From UBA5499 sp002426275 (GTDB taxonomy: Bacteria > Bacillota > DTU084), in contig CALASN010000172.1 in the NCBI GenBank assembly GCA_937888735.1, positions 1 to 14,263 of the forward strand: 14,263 bases of DNA. The letters run 5' to 3'. Shown one piece after another: positions 6,210-13,274 of the stretch (position 1 is its first letter; every line of letters starts with the position of its first letter). The notes below the pieces were generated by a model. That model did not search any database, was not told the origin of the DNA, and worked only from the letters and a program-made list of their open reading frames with translations. The position numbers and the translations under genes are program-made.

Positions 6210-7116
6210 ATACCTGAAGCTAATTGAGGAAAAACTTCGAGTTCAGATTATCGCCAGGGGCAATGAGTTATTGCTCCAAGGTTCGGAAGAAGCGCTAGCT
6301 CAGGCGCAAGAAGTGATTACAGATCTTTCGGAAGTTCTAAAGAGAGGCGATTTGCTCTCCGCAAGCCAGGTGAATTACGCGCTTTCTTTAGCGCAGAGCC
6401 ATGAAGGTAAATTAAGCGAGATCTCTAGTACCGTAGTTTTCGTTACTGCCCGTGGCAAGGCGGTGCGCCCCAGGACATTAGGACAGTTGAGGTATTTGCA
6501 GGCTCTGGACCAGGACAGCATCGTCTTTGCAGTGGGGCCCGCAGGCACCGGCAAGACGTACTTGGCCATGGCTAAAGCGGTGGCGGCGCTGCGCTCCCAT
6601 CAGGTGGAGCGCATTATCTTGACCCGGCCGGCTGTGGAAGCAGGGGAAAAATTAGGTTTTTTGCCAGGCGATTTGCAGGAAAAAGTCGATCCTTACCTGA
6701 GACCGCTGTATGATGCGCTCTATGACCTGTTAGGCCAGGAGGCTGCTTCCCGCACTATGGAGCGGGGTACGGTTGAGGTGGCGCCTTTGGCCTATATGCG
6801 GGGCAGAACGCTGGAAGATTCGTATATAATTTTGGATGAGGCCCAAAATACATCATCCGAGCAGATGAAAATGTTTCTCACTAGGTTGGGAAACGGTTCC
6901 AGGATGGTGATTACAGGCGACGTGACGCAGGTGGACTTGCCCAGGGGAAAGGTAAGCGGCCTGCGGGAAGCTCAAAGAGTATTGAGCTGTGTGGAGGGGA
7001 TTTCTTTTATTGAGCTATCAGGGCTGGACGTAGTGCGGCATCGTTTGGTCGCGCGCATTGTCAACGCCTATGCGCAGTTCGAAGCTCAAAGGGAAGCAGC
7101 TGCCGAGGGGGAATAA
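6142..7116 (+). CDS. phoH: PhoH-like ATPase
   Basis: PhoH-like proteins are cytosolic P-loop ATPases. They commonly sit next to ybeY and are linked to RNA metabolism, but their substrate is not established. The 324 residues show an N-terminal domain with YLKLIEEKL...IIARGNELLL (24-45), then FAVGPAGTGKTYLAM (129-143, Walker A 132-139), TRPAVEAGEKLGFLPG (161-176), DPYLRPLYDAL (183-193), YIILDEAQN (228-236, Walker B), MKMFLTRLG (242-250) and VITGDVTQVDLP (256-267). Length is typical. TTG at 6142 is preferred because GGGAGGGAG (6124-6132) lies 9 nt before it; the ATG at 6148 is 15 nt away but gives nearly the same protein. Either start lies inside the end of yqfD. yqfF follows after 3 bp. Confidence 0.94.
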   Translation: MNMSLTQQIEPNLAPSLYGPRDEYLKLIEEKLRVQIIARGNELLLQGSEEALAQAQEVITDLSEVLKRGDLLSASQVNYALSLAQSHEGKLSEISSTVVFVTARGKAVRPRTLGQLRYLQALDQDSIVFAVGPAGTGKTYLAMAKAVAALRSHQVERIILTRPAVEAGEKLGFLPGDLQEKVDPYLRPLYDALYDLLGQEAASRTMERGTVEVAPLAYMRGRTLEDSYIILDEAQNTSSEQMKMFLTRLGNGSRMVITGDVTQVDLPRGKVSGLREAQRVLSCVEGISFIELSGLDVVRHRLVARIVNAYAQFEAQREAAAEGE

Positions 7117-7119
7117 AAA

Positions 7120-9207
7120 ATGTCAGCTATGCTCAAGCAGCTCGCGCGAATAGCGATTTTTTTTAGGAAACTTTGGAAGAAACAGTTGGCAAGACAACTG
7201 ATCATCGGCGGAGCTACGTTTACGCTCATCGTTTTGGTTTTAGTATCTAATTTTCTAGTGGCGAAAGTGGATCTCAAAGTTGGACAAGTGGCGCCTAGGG
7301 AGATTGTCGCCCCCCGTACCATTGTGGATCGGCCGCAGACAGAGCTGCTGGAGCAGGAAGCTGCCAAACGGGCAGTGCGCGAAGCTCAGGAACATGAGGA
7401 AAATTACGTTATCAGTCAGACTTTGGCTTTACAGGCTGATTTACAGCTGGAGGAGTTTTTCAACAAACTAGAGGAGCAGTTGGAAAATGACGCGCGGCCA
7501 GAGCAGGTTCGTTCCAGCCTCGGCAAAGAATATCAATTCAGCAGCGCGGCTTTTAACGTTTTGCTCCACGTTTCCAGGAGCAAAAGAAATCAACTGAAGC
7601 GGACGGCCAAATCCACTTTAGCCGAGTTGCTGCAAAAAGAACGCATCAGTGAAAAAAACTTGCCCGAATATCAAAAGCAGGCTGACAGGCTGATCGATAA
7701 GGCGCAGTTGGCTGAAAATGAGGCCATGGCCTTGAAGGAAGTCGTGTCCGGTTTCTTGCAGCCCAATTTGATTTTAGATCCGCAACAGGTGGAAAAGGCC
7801 AGGCAAGCTGCCATCCGCAGCGTGGAACCGGTGATGGTGCTGAAAGATCAGGTAATCATCCGCCGGGGCGATAAAGCCACCCCGGAACACATTCAGCTGC
7901 TCAGGGATTTAGGCATGCAAAGGCGACAGATGAATTACCTGGCCATTTTAGGAGTATTGATTCTCACCAGCGCTTTGATGCTCTTTTTGGGAGGATATCT
8001 GTATCAATTCCGGAGAGATATTCTCCGGGAAGAGAAATTGCTCTCTTTATTTGCCCTAATCGTCTGCGTCATGGTGACCCTCATTAAACTGGTAAGCATT
8101 TCGGGAACCGGAGCTTATCTCATTCCCACTGCTTTCGCCACCATGCTCATTGCCATTCTCTTGGATTTGCGGTTGGCCATAGTCGCTGGCGTAATGTTTG
8201 CCTTAACCGCGGGAATTGTGGCAGACAATAATATTCGGGTTTTGGTGGTAAACTTAGTGGGGGGCATTGCCGGCGCTTTCTGTGTCTCTAAAATCAGCCA
8301 GCGTTCCGATATCACCAGAGCCGGCTTTCTGGTGGGGATCGCCAATTTTTTTGCCATTTTAGGGATGGGCATGCTGGCAGGCGATGTGGCAACGCTAAAG
8401 CTTTCTTGGCTGGGGTTTTTAAATGGGATTATCTCCGCGATCCTGACCATTGGCACGCTGCCCTATCTGGAGACGCTGTTTCATTTGACCAGCGCCATCA
8501 AGCTGCTGGAACTGTCTAACCCCAATCACCCGCTGCTGCGAAGGCTCTTGGTGGAGGCTGCGGGAACTTATCACCATAGCCTCTTGGTGGGAAATTTGGC
8601 GGAAGCCGCCAGCGAAGAGGTGGGCGGTGACAGCGTCCTGGTGCGCGTGGGAGCTTATTACCATGATATAGGCAAAATCAAACGTCCTTATTTTTTCACT
8701 GAAAATCAGTTTGGCATGGAAAATCCTCACGATAAGATCGCCCCTGGCCTGAGCACTTTGATTATCACCTCGCACGTGAAAGACGGAGTGGAGCTGGCCC
8801 GGGAGCACAAGCTGCCGGAATCCATAATTGATCTGATCAGGCAGCACCACGGAACAGATTTAGTGAAGTATTTTTACAGCAAGGCCCAGGAGAATGACCG
8901 GGAAAAGGTATTTGAAAAAGATTTCCGCTATCCGGGGCCGAGACCCCAGACCAAAGAGGCCGCGGTTTTGATGCTGGCAGACAGCGTAGAGGCGGCCGTG
9001 CGGTCGCTGCGTGAACCGAGTCCCGGCAGGATTGAGGGGCTGGTCCGGAAAATCATTAAGGAACGCCTGGCCGGCGGCCAGCTGGACGAATCGGATCTCA
9101 CTTTCCGCGATCTGGATAAAATCGCTAATTCTTTTGTGAGAACTCTTTGCGGCATTTATCATAAACGGATCGAATATCCACAGCTGAAGACCAGCGCAAG
9201 AGCTTAG
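7120..9207 (+). CDS. pgpH: 7TM-HD c-di-AMP phosphodiesterase (YqfF/PgpH)
   Basis: PgpH/YqfF proteins are membrane HD-domain phosphodiesterases that hydrolyse c-di-AMP to pApA. Domain order in the 695 residues: a cytosolic N-terminus, one membrane helix at about 28-48, a large extracellular domain (about 50-268, 7TMR-HDED type) with VAPREIVAPRTI (57-68), seven closely spaced membrane helices (about 271-455), then the cytosolic HD domain (about 480-635). Metal-binding residues visible include His485/His486 (TYHHS), the HD pair His515-Asp516 in YYHDIGKIKRP (513-523), His552, His576-His577 and Asp621 in MLADSVEAA. The domain therefore looks active. Length matches the family. The ATG lies 3 bp after phoH and ybeY follows after 12 bp. 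Its product cycle connects functionally with darA at 320, though not through a shared operon. Confidence 0.94.
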   Translation: MSAMLKQLARIAIFFRKLWKKQLARQLIIGGATFTLIVLVLVSNFLVAKVDLKVGQVAPREIVAPRTIVDRPQTELLEQEAAKRAVREAQEHEENYVISQTLALQADLQLEEFFNKLEEQLENDARPEQVRSSLGKEYQFSSAAFNVLLHVSRSKRNQLKRTAKSTLAELLQKERISEKNLPEYQKQADRLIDKAQLAENEAMALKEVVSGFLQPNLILDPQQVEKARQAAIRSVEPVMVLKDQVIIRRGDKATPEHIQLLRDLGMQRRQMNYLAILGVLILTSALMLFLGGYLYQFRRDILREEKLLSLFALIVCVMVTLIKLVSISGTGAYLIPTAFATMLIAILLDLRLAIVAGVMFALTAGIVADNNIRVLVVNLVGGIAGAFCVSKISQRSDITRAGFLVGIANFFAILGMGMLAGDVATLKLSWLGFLNGIISAILTIGTLPYLETLFHLTSAIKLLELSNPNHPLLRRLLVEAAGTYHHSLLVGNLAEAASEEVGGDSVLVRVGAYYHDIGKIKRPYFFTENQFGMENPHDKIAPGLSTLIITSHVKDGVELAREHKLPESIIDLIRQHHGTDLVKYFYSKAQENDREKVFEKDFRYPGPRPQTKEAAVLMLADSVEAAVRSLREPSPGRIEGLVRKIIKERLAGGQLDESDLTFRDLDKIANSFVRTLCGIYHKRIEYPQLKTSARA

Positions 9208-9219
9208 GAGGAAACTCAG

Positions 9220-9672
9220 ATGGGCGAAGTTGCGGTACTGTGCGGCGACGAATTGGATGAACAAGCTGTACGATGTTATTTAGATTTTCTCAAGCAAGTG
9301 ACGGCTCTGGCCGTGCGCAGGCTCACAGGGCGCGAGGACTGGGAAATCTCAGTGAGCCTGGTTGGCGAAAAGCAAATTTGGCAGCTCAATCGCGTCTGGC
9401 GCAGCGTTGACAGGCCTACAGACGTGCTGTCTTTCCCCATGCTGGAAGCTTGGGGGTCTGATGATAACTTGTTGGGAGATGTGGTGATCTGTCTGCCTGT
9501 GGCTCAAAGGCAGGCCGCGGAATACGGACACGGAGTGCAGCGCGAGCTGGCCTTCCTGGCAGTGCACGGTATTTTGCATCTTCTGGGAAGGGATCACCAA
9601 ACAGACAGCGAATGTGAACAAATGGAACGCGAGCAGGAGGCGTTGCTGGACTCTATGGGACTGGGGCGGTAA
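9220..9672 (+). CDS. ybeY: rRNA maturation endoribonuclease YbeY
   Basis: YbeY is a metal-dependent endoribonuclease needed for maturation of the 16S rRNA 3' end and for ribosome quality control. The 150 residues carry the defining zinc motif HGILHLLGRDH (116-126), with His116, His120 and His126 as ligands, and the conserved TDVLSFP (67-73) and LLGDVVIC (84-91) segments. Length is normal. The ATG has a strong AGGAGG (9206-9211) that overlaps the yqfF stop. The phoH-yqfF-ybeY-dgkA order is the usual Firmicute arrangement and supports the assignment. The dgkA fusion gene starts 5 bp after the stop. Confidence 0.96.
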   Translation: MGEVAVLCGDELDEQAVRCYLDFLKQVTALAVRRLTGREDWEISVSLVGEKQIWQLNRVWRSVDRPTDVLSFPMLEAWGSDDNLLGDVVICLPVAQRQAAEYGHGVQRELAFLAVHGILHLLGRDHQTDSECEQMEREQEALLDSMGLGR

Positions 9673-9677
9673 CTTGG

Positions 9678-10385
9678 ATGAGTAAGAGAAAACTTGTGGA
9701 CAGCTTCACAGATGCCATCAATGGCATCCTGAGAGCTATCCGCACGGAAAGAAATATGCGGGTTCATTTCATTATGGCGGGCTTGGTGCTGATTCTCTCG
9801 GCGTTTACCGATTTAGGACGCTGGGAGGTGGTGGCCTTGCTTGTCACCATTGCAGCGGTGATCATGGGAGAACTGTTCAATACCGCCCTGGAGGCGGTGG
9901 TTGATTTGGTCTCGCCCGACTACCATCCCCTGGCAGAGCGGGCGAAACAAGTGGCAGCCGGCGGGGTGTTAGTGGCCGCGGTAATTTCCGTGCTCATCGG
10001 GGCCATCATTTTCATTCCCAGGCTGATAAACTTTCATCCTTTGCTCTTGCGAAAAGTTGCGCAGGTGCCGGCTTATCTGTCTGTGGTGGCAATCGCCCTT
10101 TGCCTTTTGACGATTTTGTTGGCCAAGGCGCTGCCAACTGGAGAATTTTTTCTCCAAGGCGGCATGCCCAGCGGCCATTCGGCAGTTTCGTTTGCTTTGT
10201 CCACGTTGACGTTATTCCTCAGCCGCAGTTGGCTTGTCTATTTGATTTCGCTGTCCATCGCAGCTTTGGTGGCTCAGAGCAGAGTGGAAGGGAAAATCCA
10301 CACGCCCAAAGAAGTGTTTGCCGGGGCGATCTTGGGCATTCTTGTGGTGGGACTTGTCTTTCAGCTGGGAGGATACGGATTTTGA
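9678..10385 (+). CDS. DgkA-type lipid kinase fused to a PAP2 phosphatase domain
   Basis: Two membrane domains are joined in 235 residues. Residues 1-115 are a DgkA/UndK domain (undecaprenol or diacylglycerol kinase in the family): AIRTERNMRVH (20-30), GELFNTALEAVVDLVSP (64-80) and AERAKQVAAG (86-95), with about three membrane helices. Residues 125-235 are a PAP2-type phosphatase domain: PSGHSAVSFA (164-173) and SRVEGKIH (201-208) with Glu212 where Asp is common. The canonical first PAP2 motif, KxxxxxxRP, is not visible. In the kinase half Gln91 follows Lys90 where AKD is nearly invariant (Asp95 of E. coli DgkA), so kinase activity is doubtful. DgkA-PAP2 fusions are known in Clostridia. A role in undecaprenyl phosphate recycling is inferred. 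The ribosome site is weak, so ybeY coupling is likely; the stop overlaps the cdd start (TTGA). Confidence 0.88.
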   Translation: MSKRKLVDSFTDAINGILRAIRTERNMRVHFIMAGLVLILSAFTDLGRWEVVALLVTIAAVIMGELFNTALEAVVDLVSPDYHPLAERAKQVAAGGVLVAAVISVLIGAIIFIPRLINFHPLLLRKVAQVPAYLSVVAIALCLLTILLAKALPTGEFFLQGGMPSGHSAVSFALSTLTLFLSRSWLVYLISLSIAALVAQSRVEGKIHTPKEVFAGAILGILVVGLVFQLGGYGF

Positions 10386-10786
10386 AAGCTTTATTGCAAA
10401 TAGCCAGGCAAGCGCGGGAGCATGCCTATTGTCCTTACAGCAAGTTTCCTGTGGGAGCCGCCCTGCGCGCGGGAAGCGGCAAGATCTATTCCGGCTGCAA
10501 CGTGGAAAGCGCCGCTTTCGGCGCCGGCTGTTGCGCGGAAAGAGTCGCCTTGTATCAGGCTGTCGCCCGGGGAGAGCGGGAATTCACACACCTGGCAGTT
10601 GTGGCCGACATAACGGGCGGCCCAACGCCTTGCGGGATCTGCCGTCAAGCTTTGGCAGAGTTTGGGCCTTTGGAAATCGTAACTTCGGACCTGGCAGGAA
10701 ACACTAAAACATACAGCCTTTGGGAATTGCTTCCCGAAGCTTTTTTGCAATTTAAACCCGGGGAGGAGAAAATTGAACACCGCTGA
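10382..10786 (+). CDS. cdd: Cytidine deaminase
   Basis: Cytidine deaminase hydrolyses cytidine and deoxycytidine to uridine and deoxyuridine in pyrimidine salvage. The 134 residues are the small tetrameric type: AREHAYCPYSKFPVGAAL (11-28), YSGCNVESAA (36-45), the zinc/catalytic CAERVALYQA (51-60; Cys51 ligand, Glu53 proton shuttle) and PTPCGICRQ (81-89; Cys84 and Cys87 ligands). Length is typical. The start is TTG at 10382, with GGGAGGA (10367-10373) 8 nt before it and a 4-bp TTGA overlap with the preceding stop. Its frame stays open far upstream inside the dgkA gene, but that extension is non-family sequence. queA starts 14 bp before the cdd stop. In most Firmicutes era follows cdd; here it does not. 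Confidence 0.94.
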   Translation: MKALLQIARQAREHAYCPYSKFPVGAALRAGSGKIYSGCNVESAAFGAGCCAERVALYQAVARGEREFTHLAVVADITGGPTPCGICRQALAEFGPLEIVTSDLAGNTKTYSLWELLPEAFLQFKPGEEKIEHR

Positions 10787-11792
10787 TTTTGACTACGAGT
10801 TACCGCCGGAGCTGATCGCGCAAAGTCCCACGGAAAAGCGGGATCACTCGCGGCTGATGGTTTTGCACAAAGACGGCGCTTTGGAGCACCGTCATTTTTA
10901 TCAATTGCCGGAATATCTTTCAGCAGGCGACTTGCTGGTTCTGAACGACACCAGGGTGTTGCCTGCGCGCTTACACGGAGAAAGACAGAACGCTGGCGGC
11001 GCTGTGGAAGTGGTCCTTTTGCACCCCACAGGGGAAGATCGTTGGGAGACATTGGTGAAGCCGGGAAAAAAGGCTAAGCCGGGCTCTTGGCTCTCCTTCG
11101 GCGGGGGACTGCTCACAGGCGAGGTCCTTTCCGCTACGGAAAGCGGAGGCAGGATCATTGAGTTTCACTATGAAGGGCAATGGGACAAGCTGCTGCAGAA
11201 ATTAGGAGAAGTTCCCTTGCCGCCTTATATTCACAGGAGCTTGGCGGATCCTGAACGCTACCAAACCGTGTACGCTAAAGAAGAGGGATCGGCAGCCGCT
11301 CCCACGGCGGGGCTGCACTTCACGCCGCAGCTGCTGTCCGCTCTCCGGGAGCAAGGAGTCGGGCTTACATATATCACGCTGCACGTGGGACTTGGTACTT
11401 TTCGCCCTGTGCGCACCGAAATCGTGGAAGAGCATCAGATGCACGCCGAGCATTATTCCGTCGGCGCCCAGACTGTCGCTGCCATCGCCGCCTGCCGCGA
11501 GCGAGGGGGCAAGGTGGTGGCGGTGGGGACAACTACGGTGAGGGCTTTGGAAGCCGCCTCCCAAGGGGGAGAGCTGAAGCCAGGAGCCGGCTGGACGGAT
11601 ATTTTTCTTTATCCTCCCTATAGGCTGAAAACCGTGGACGGCTTGATTACAAATTTTCATTTTCCCCGCTCCACGCTCCTGATGCTGGTGAGCTGTCTCG
11701 TGCCCCGGGAGCTTTTGCTGGCAGCCTACAGTCAGGCGGTGGAGAGACGCTATCGTTTTTACAGTTTTGGCGATGCCATGCTGATCATTTAA
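10773..11792 (+). CDS. queA: S-adenosylmethionine:tRNA ribosyltransferase-isomerase QueA
   Basis: QueA transfers and isomerises the ribosyl part of S-adenosylmethionine onto preQ1 at position 34 of tRNAs with GUN anticodons, making epoxyqueuosine. The 339 residues show the family motifs DFDYELPPELIAQSP (5-19), RDHSRLMVL (23-31), LVLNDTRVLPARLHG (55-69), AAPTAGLHFT (175-184), LHVGLGTFRPV (203-213), VGTTTVRALE (251-260) and TNFHFPRSTLLMLVS (293-307). Length is normal. TTG at 10773 is the only start that keeps the family N-terminus (next Met is residue 29); GGGGAGGAG (10760-10768) lies just before it. It overlaps cdd by 14 bp, so translation is probably coupled, and tgt, the previous enzyme of the pathway, follows after 16 bp. 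Confidence 0.96.
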   Translation: MNTADFDYELPPELIAQSPTEKRDHSRLMVLHKDGALEHRHFYQLPEYLSAGDLLVLNDTRVLPARLHGERQNAGGAVEVVLLHPTGEDRWETLVKPGKKAKPGSWLSFGGGLLTGEVLSATESGGRIIEFHYEGQWDKLLQKLGEVPLPPYIHRSLADPERYQTVYAKEEGSAAAPTAGLHFTPQLLSALREQGVGLTYITLHVGLGTFRPVRTEIVEEHQMHAEHYSVGAQTVAAIAACRERGGKVVAVGTTTVRALEAASQGGELKPGAGWTDIFLYPPYRLKTVDGLITNFHFPRSTLLMLVSCLVPRELLLAAYSQAVERRYRFYSFGDAMLII

Positions 11793-11808
11793 CAGTGGTG
11801 GTGATTTT

Positions 11809-12912
11809 TTGCAGTTCCAGGTTCAATATCAGTCCGCCGAGACCAGGGGAAGGGTTGGGTTGCTCTCAACCCAACACAGCCGCATAGAGACTCCTTGTTT
11901 TATGCCTGTGGGTACCCAGGCCACAGTGAAAACCCTCTCCCAGGAAGAACTTCGGGAATTGGACGCTGGGCTTATCTTGTCCAACACCTATCACCTCTAC
12001 CTGCGGCCCGGCCATCAGCTCATAGCTGAGCTGGGAGGTCTTCACAGGTTTATGCACTGGTCCGGTTCCATCCTCACAGACAGCGGAGGCTTTCAAGTAT
12101 TCAGCCTCAATAAGCTGCGGCAAGTGACGGAAGAAGGGGTTCACTTCCGCTCCCATTTAGACGGCTCAAAGCATTTTTTCACGCCTGAGCTGGCTGTGGA
12201 GATTCAGGAAGCGCTTGGCGCAGATATCATTATGTGCTTCGATGAATGCGTATCCCTGCCCGCGGCCCCGGAGTATATCCGGCAGTCCGTTCTGCGCACC
12301 AGCCGCTGGGCTGAGCGCTGCTTGAAAGCGCACAGAAGACAGGACCAAGCCCTGTTCGGCATCGTCCAAGGAGGAACGGATGCGGCTTTGAGGCTGCAGA
12401 GCGCCGGCGATTTGACGAGCCTTGATTTTCCAGGCTACAGCATCGGCGGCTTATCTGTGGGCGAACCTAAGGAAGAGATGTATAAGATCCTGGAAGTTTT
12501 GGACCCGGTTCTGCCTGCCGGTAAACCTCGTTATCTGATGGGAGTCGGCTCTCCGGATTGCTTGCTGGAAGGCGTGGCTAGGGGCATCGATATGTTCGAC
12601 TGCGTGCTGCCTACCCGCATCGCCAGAAACGGCACTGTGTTCACTAGAGAAGGGAGGCTGACAGTGCGCGACGCGCCTTGCAGAAAAGATCCCAGGCCGC
12701 TGGATCCTGCCTGCAACTGTAAGGTCTGCCAGACATATTCGCGGGCTTACATCCGCCATTTGCTCAAATGCGGGGAGATTTTGGGCCTGCGCCTGACCAC
12801 GTACCATAATGTGCATTTTTTATTACAGCTGATGGCCGAGAGCAGAGAGCACCTTTTGGCAGGAGATTTTTTGGCGTTCAAGGAAGACTTTTTGCGGCGG
12901 TACGGAGATTAA
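11809..12912 (+). CDS. tgt: tRNA-guanine transglycosylase Tgt
   Basis: Tgt exchanges guanine-34 for preQ1 in tRNA(Asp/Asn/His/Tyr), the step before QueA. The 367 residues show ETPCFMPVGTQATVK (27-41), ILSNTYHLYLRPG (56-68), LTDSGGFQVFSL (89-100) with the catalytic Asp91, FGIVQGG (183-189), GGLSVGEP (213-220) and the nucleophile Asp264 in FDCVLPTR (263-270). Zinc ligands are Cys302, Cys304, Cys307 and His333. All key residues are present and length is normal. The start is TTG at 11809 with only a weak GGTGGTGA ribosome site; the next in-frame Met (residue 32) lies inside the conserved core, so TTG is needed. The queA-tgt-yajC order is conserved widely in bacteria. Confidence 0.96.
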   Translation: MQFQVQYQSAETRGRVGLLSTQHSRIETPCFMPVGTQATVKTLSQEELRELDAGLILSNTYHLYLRPGHQLIAELGGLHRFMHWSGSILTDSGGFQVFSLNKLRQVTEEGVHFRSHLDGSKHFFTPELAVEIQEALGADIIMCFDECVSLPAAPEYIRQSVLRTSRWAERCLKAHRRQDQALFGIVQGGTDAALRLQSAGDLTSLDFPGYSIGGLSVGEPKEEMYKILEVLDPVLPAGKPRYLMGVGSPDCLLEGVARGIDMFDCVLPTRIARNGTVFTREGRLTVRDAPCRKDPRPLDPACNCKVCQTYSRAYIRHLLKCGEILGLRLTTYHNVHFLLQLMAESREHLLAGDFLAFKEDFLRRYGD

Positions 12913-12975
12913 GGCAGGAATAAAGAGGTTAATAACCGAAATATTAGGACAAGGGTAACTGAGAGGAGGGAGATA

Positions 12976-13260
12976 ATGAAAGAACAACAAGCCAGTACAG
13001 GGGCATTGCTGGGTCTTTTTCTGCCCTTTGTGGTAATGCTGATTTTCTTTTGGTTTGTCTTGATTCGCCCGCAGCAGAAACAACAAAAGCAAAGACGCCA
13101 GATGTTGGATGCTCTGAAAAAAGGCGATCAGGTAGTGACCTGGGGCGGCATTCACGGGGAGATCACAACTTTGAAGGAAGATGTGCTAACTTTGAAAATC
13201 GCTGATAAAGTTGAGGTTAAGCTTGAGCGATCAGGCGTACAGAATCTGGCTAAAAGATAA
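12976..13260 (+). CDS. yajC: Preprotein translocase accessory subunit YajC
   Basis: YajC is a small single-span membrane protein that joins SecDF and assists Sec-dependent export. The 94 residues show a short N-terminus, one membrane helix at about 11-29, the hallmark LIRPQQKQQKQRRQMLDALKK region split across residues 29-49, then the conserved GDQVVTWGGIHGEI (50-63) of a small soluble domain. Length is typical. The ATG follows a strong AGGAGGG (12964-12970) by 5 nt. The 63-bp gap after tgt holds a small dyad GGTTA-A-TAACC (12927-12937) but no convincing promoter or terminator. In many genomes secD/secF follow; here an ABC-class ATPase gene does. Confidence 0.94.
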   Translation: MKEQQASTGALLGLFLPFVVMLIFFWFVLIRPQQKQQKQRRQMLDALKKGDQVVTWGGIHGEITTLKEDVLTLKIADKVEVKLERSGVQNLAKR

Positions 13261-13274
13261 AGGTGACACAAGCT

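Noticed and set aside
10100..10381. Long in-frame N-terminal extension of cdd reaching back to 10100.
   Set aside because: It is a shadow frame of the dgkA/PAP2 gene; normal cytidine deaminases start just before the AREHAYCPYSKFPVG motif, and TTG at 10382 has a well-placed ribosome site.
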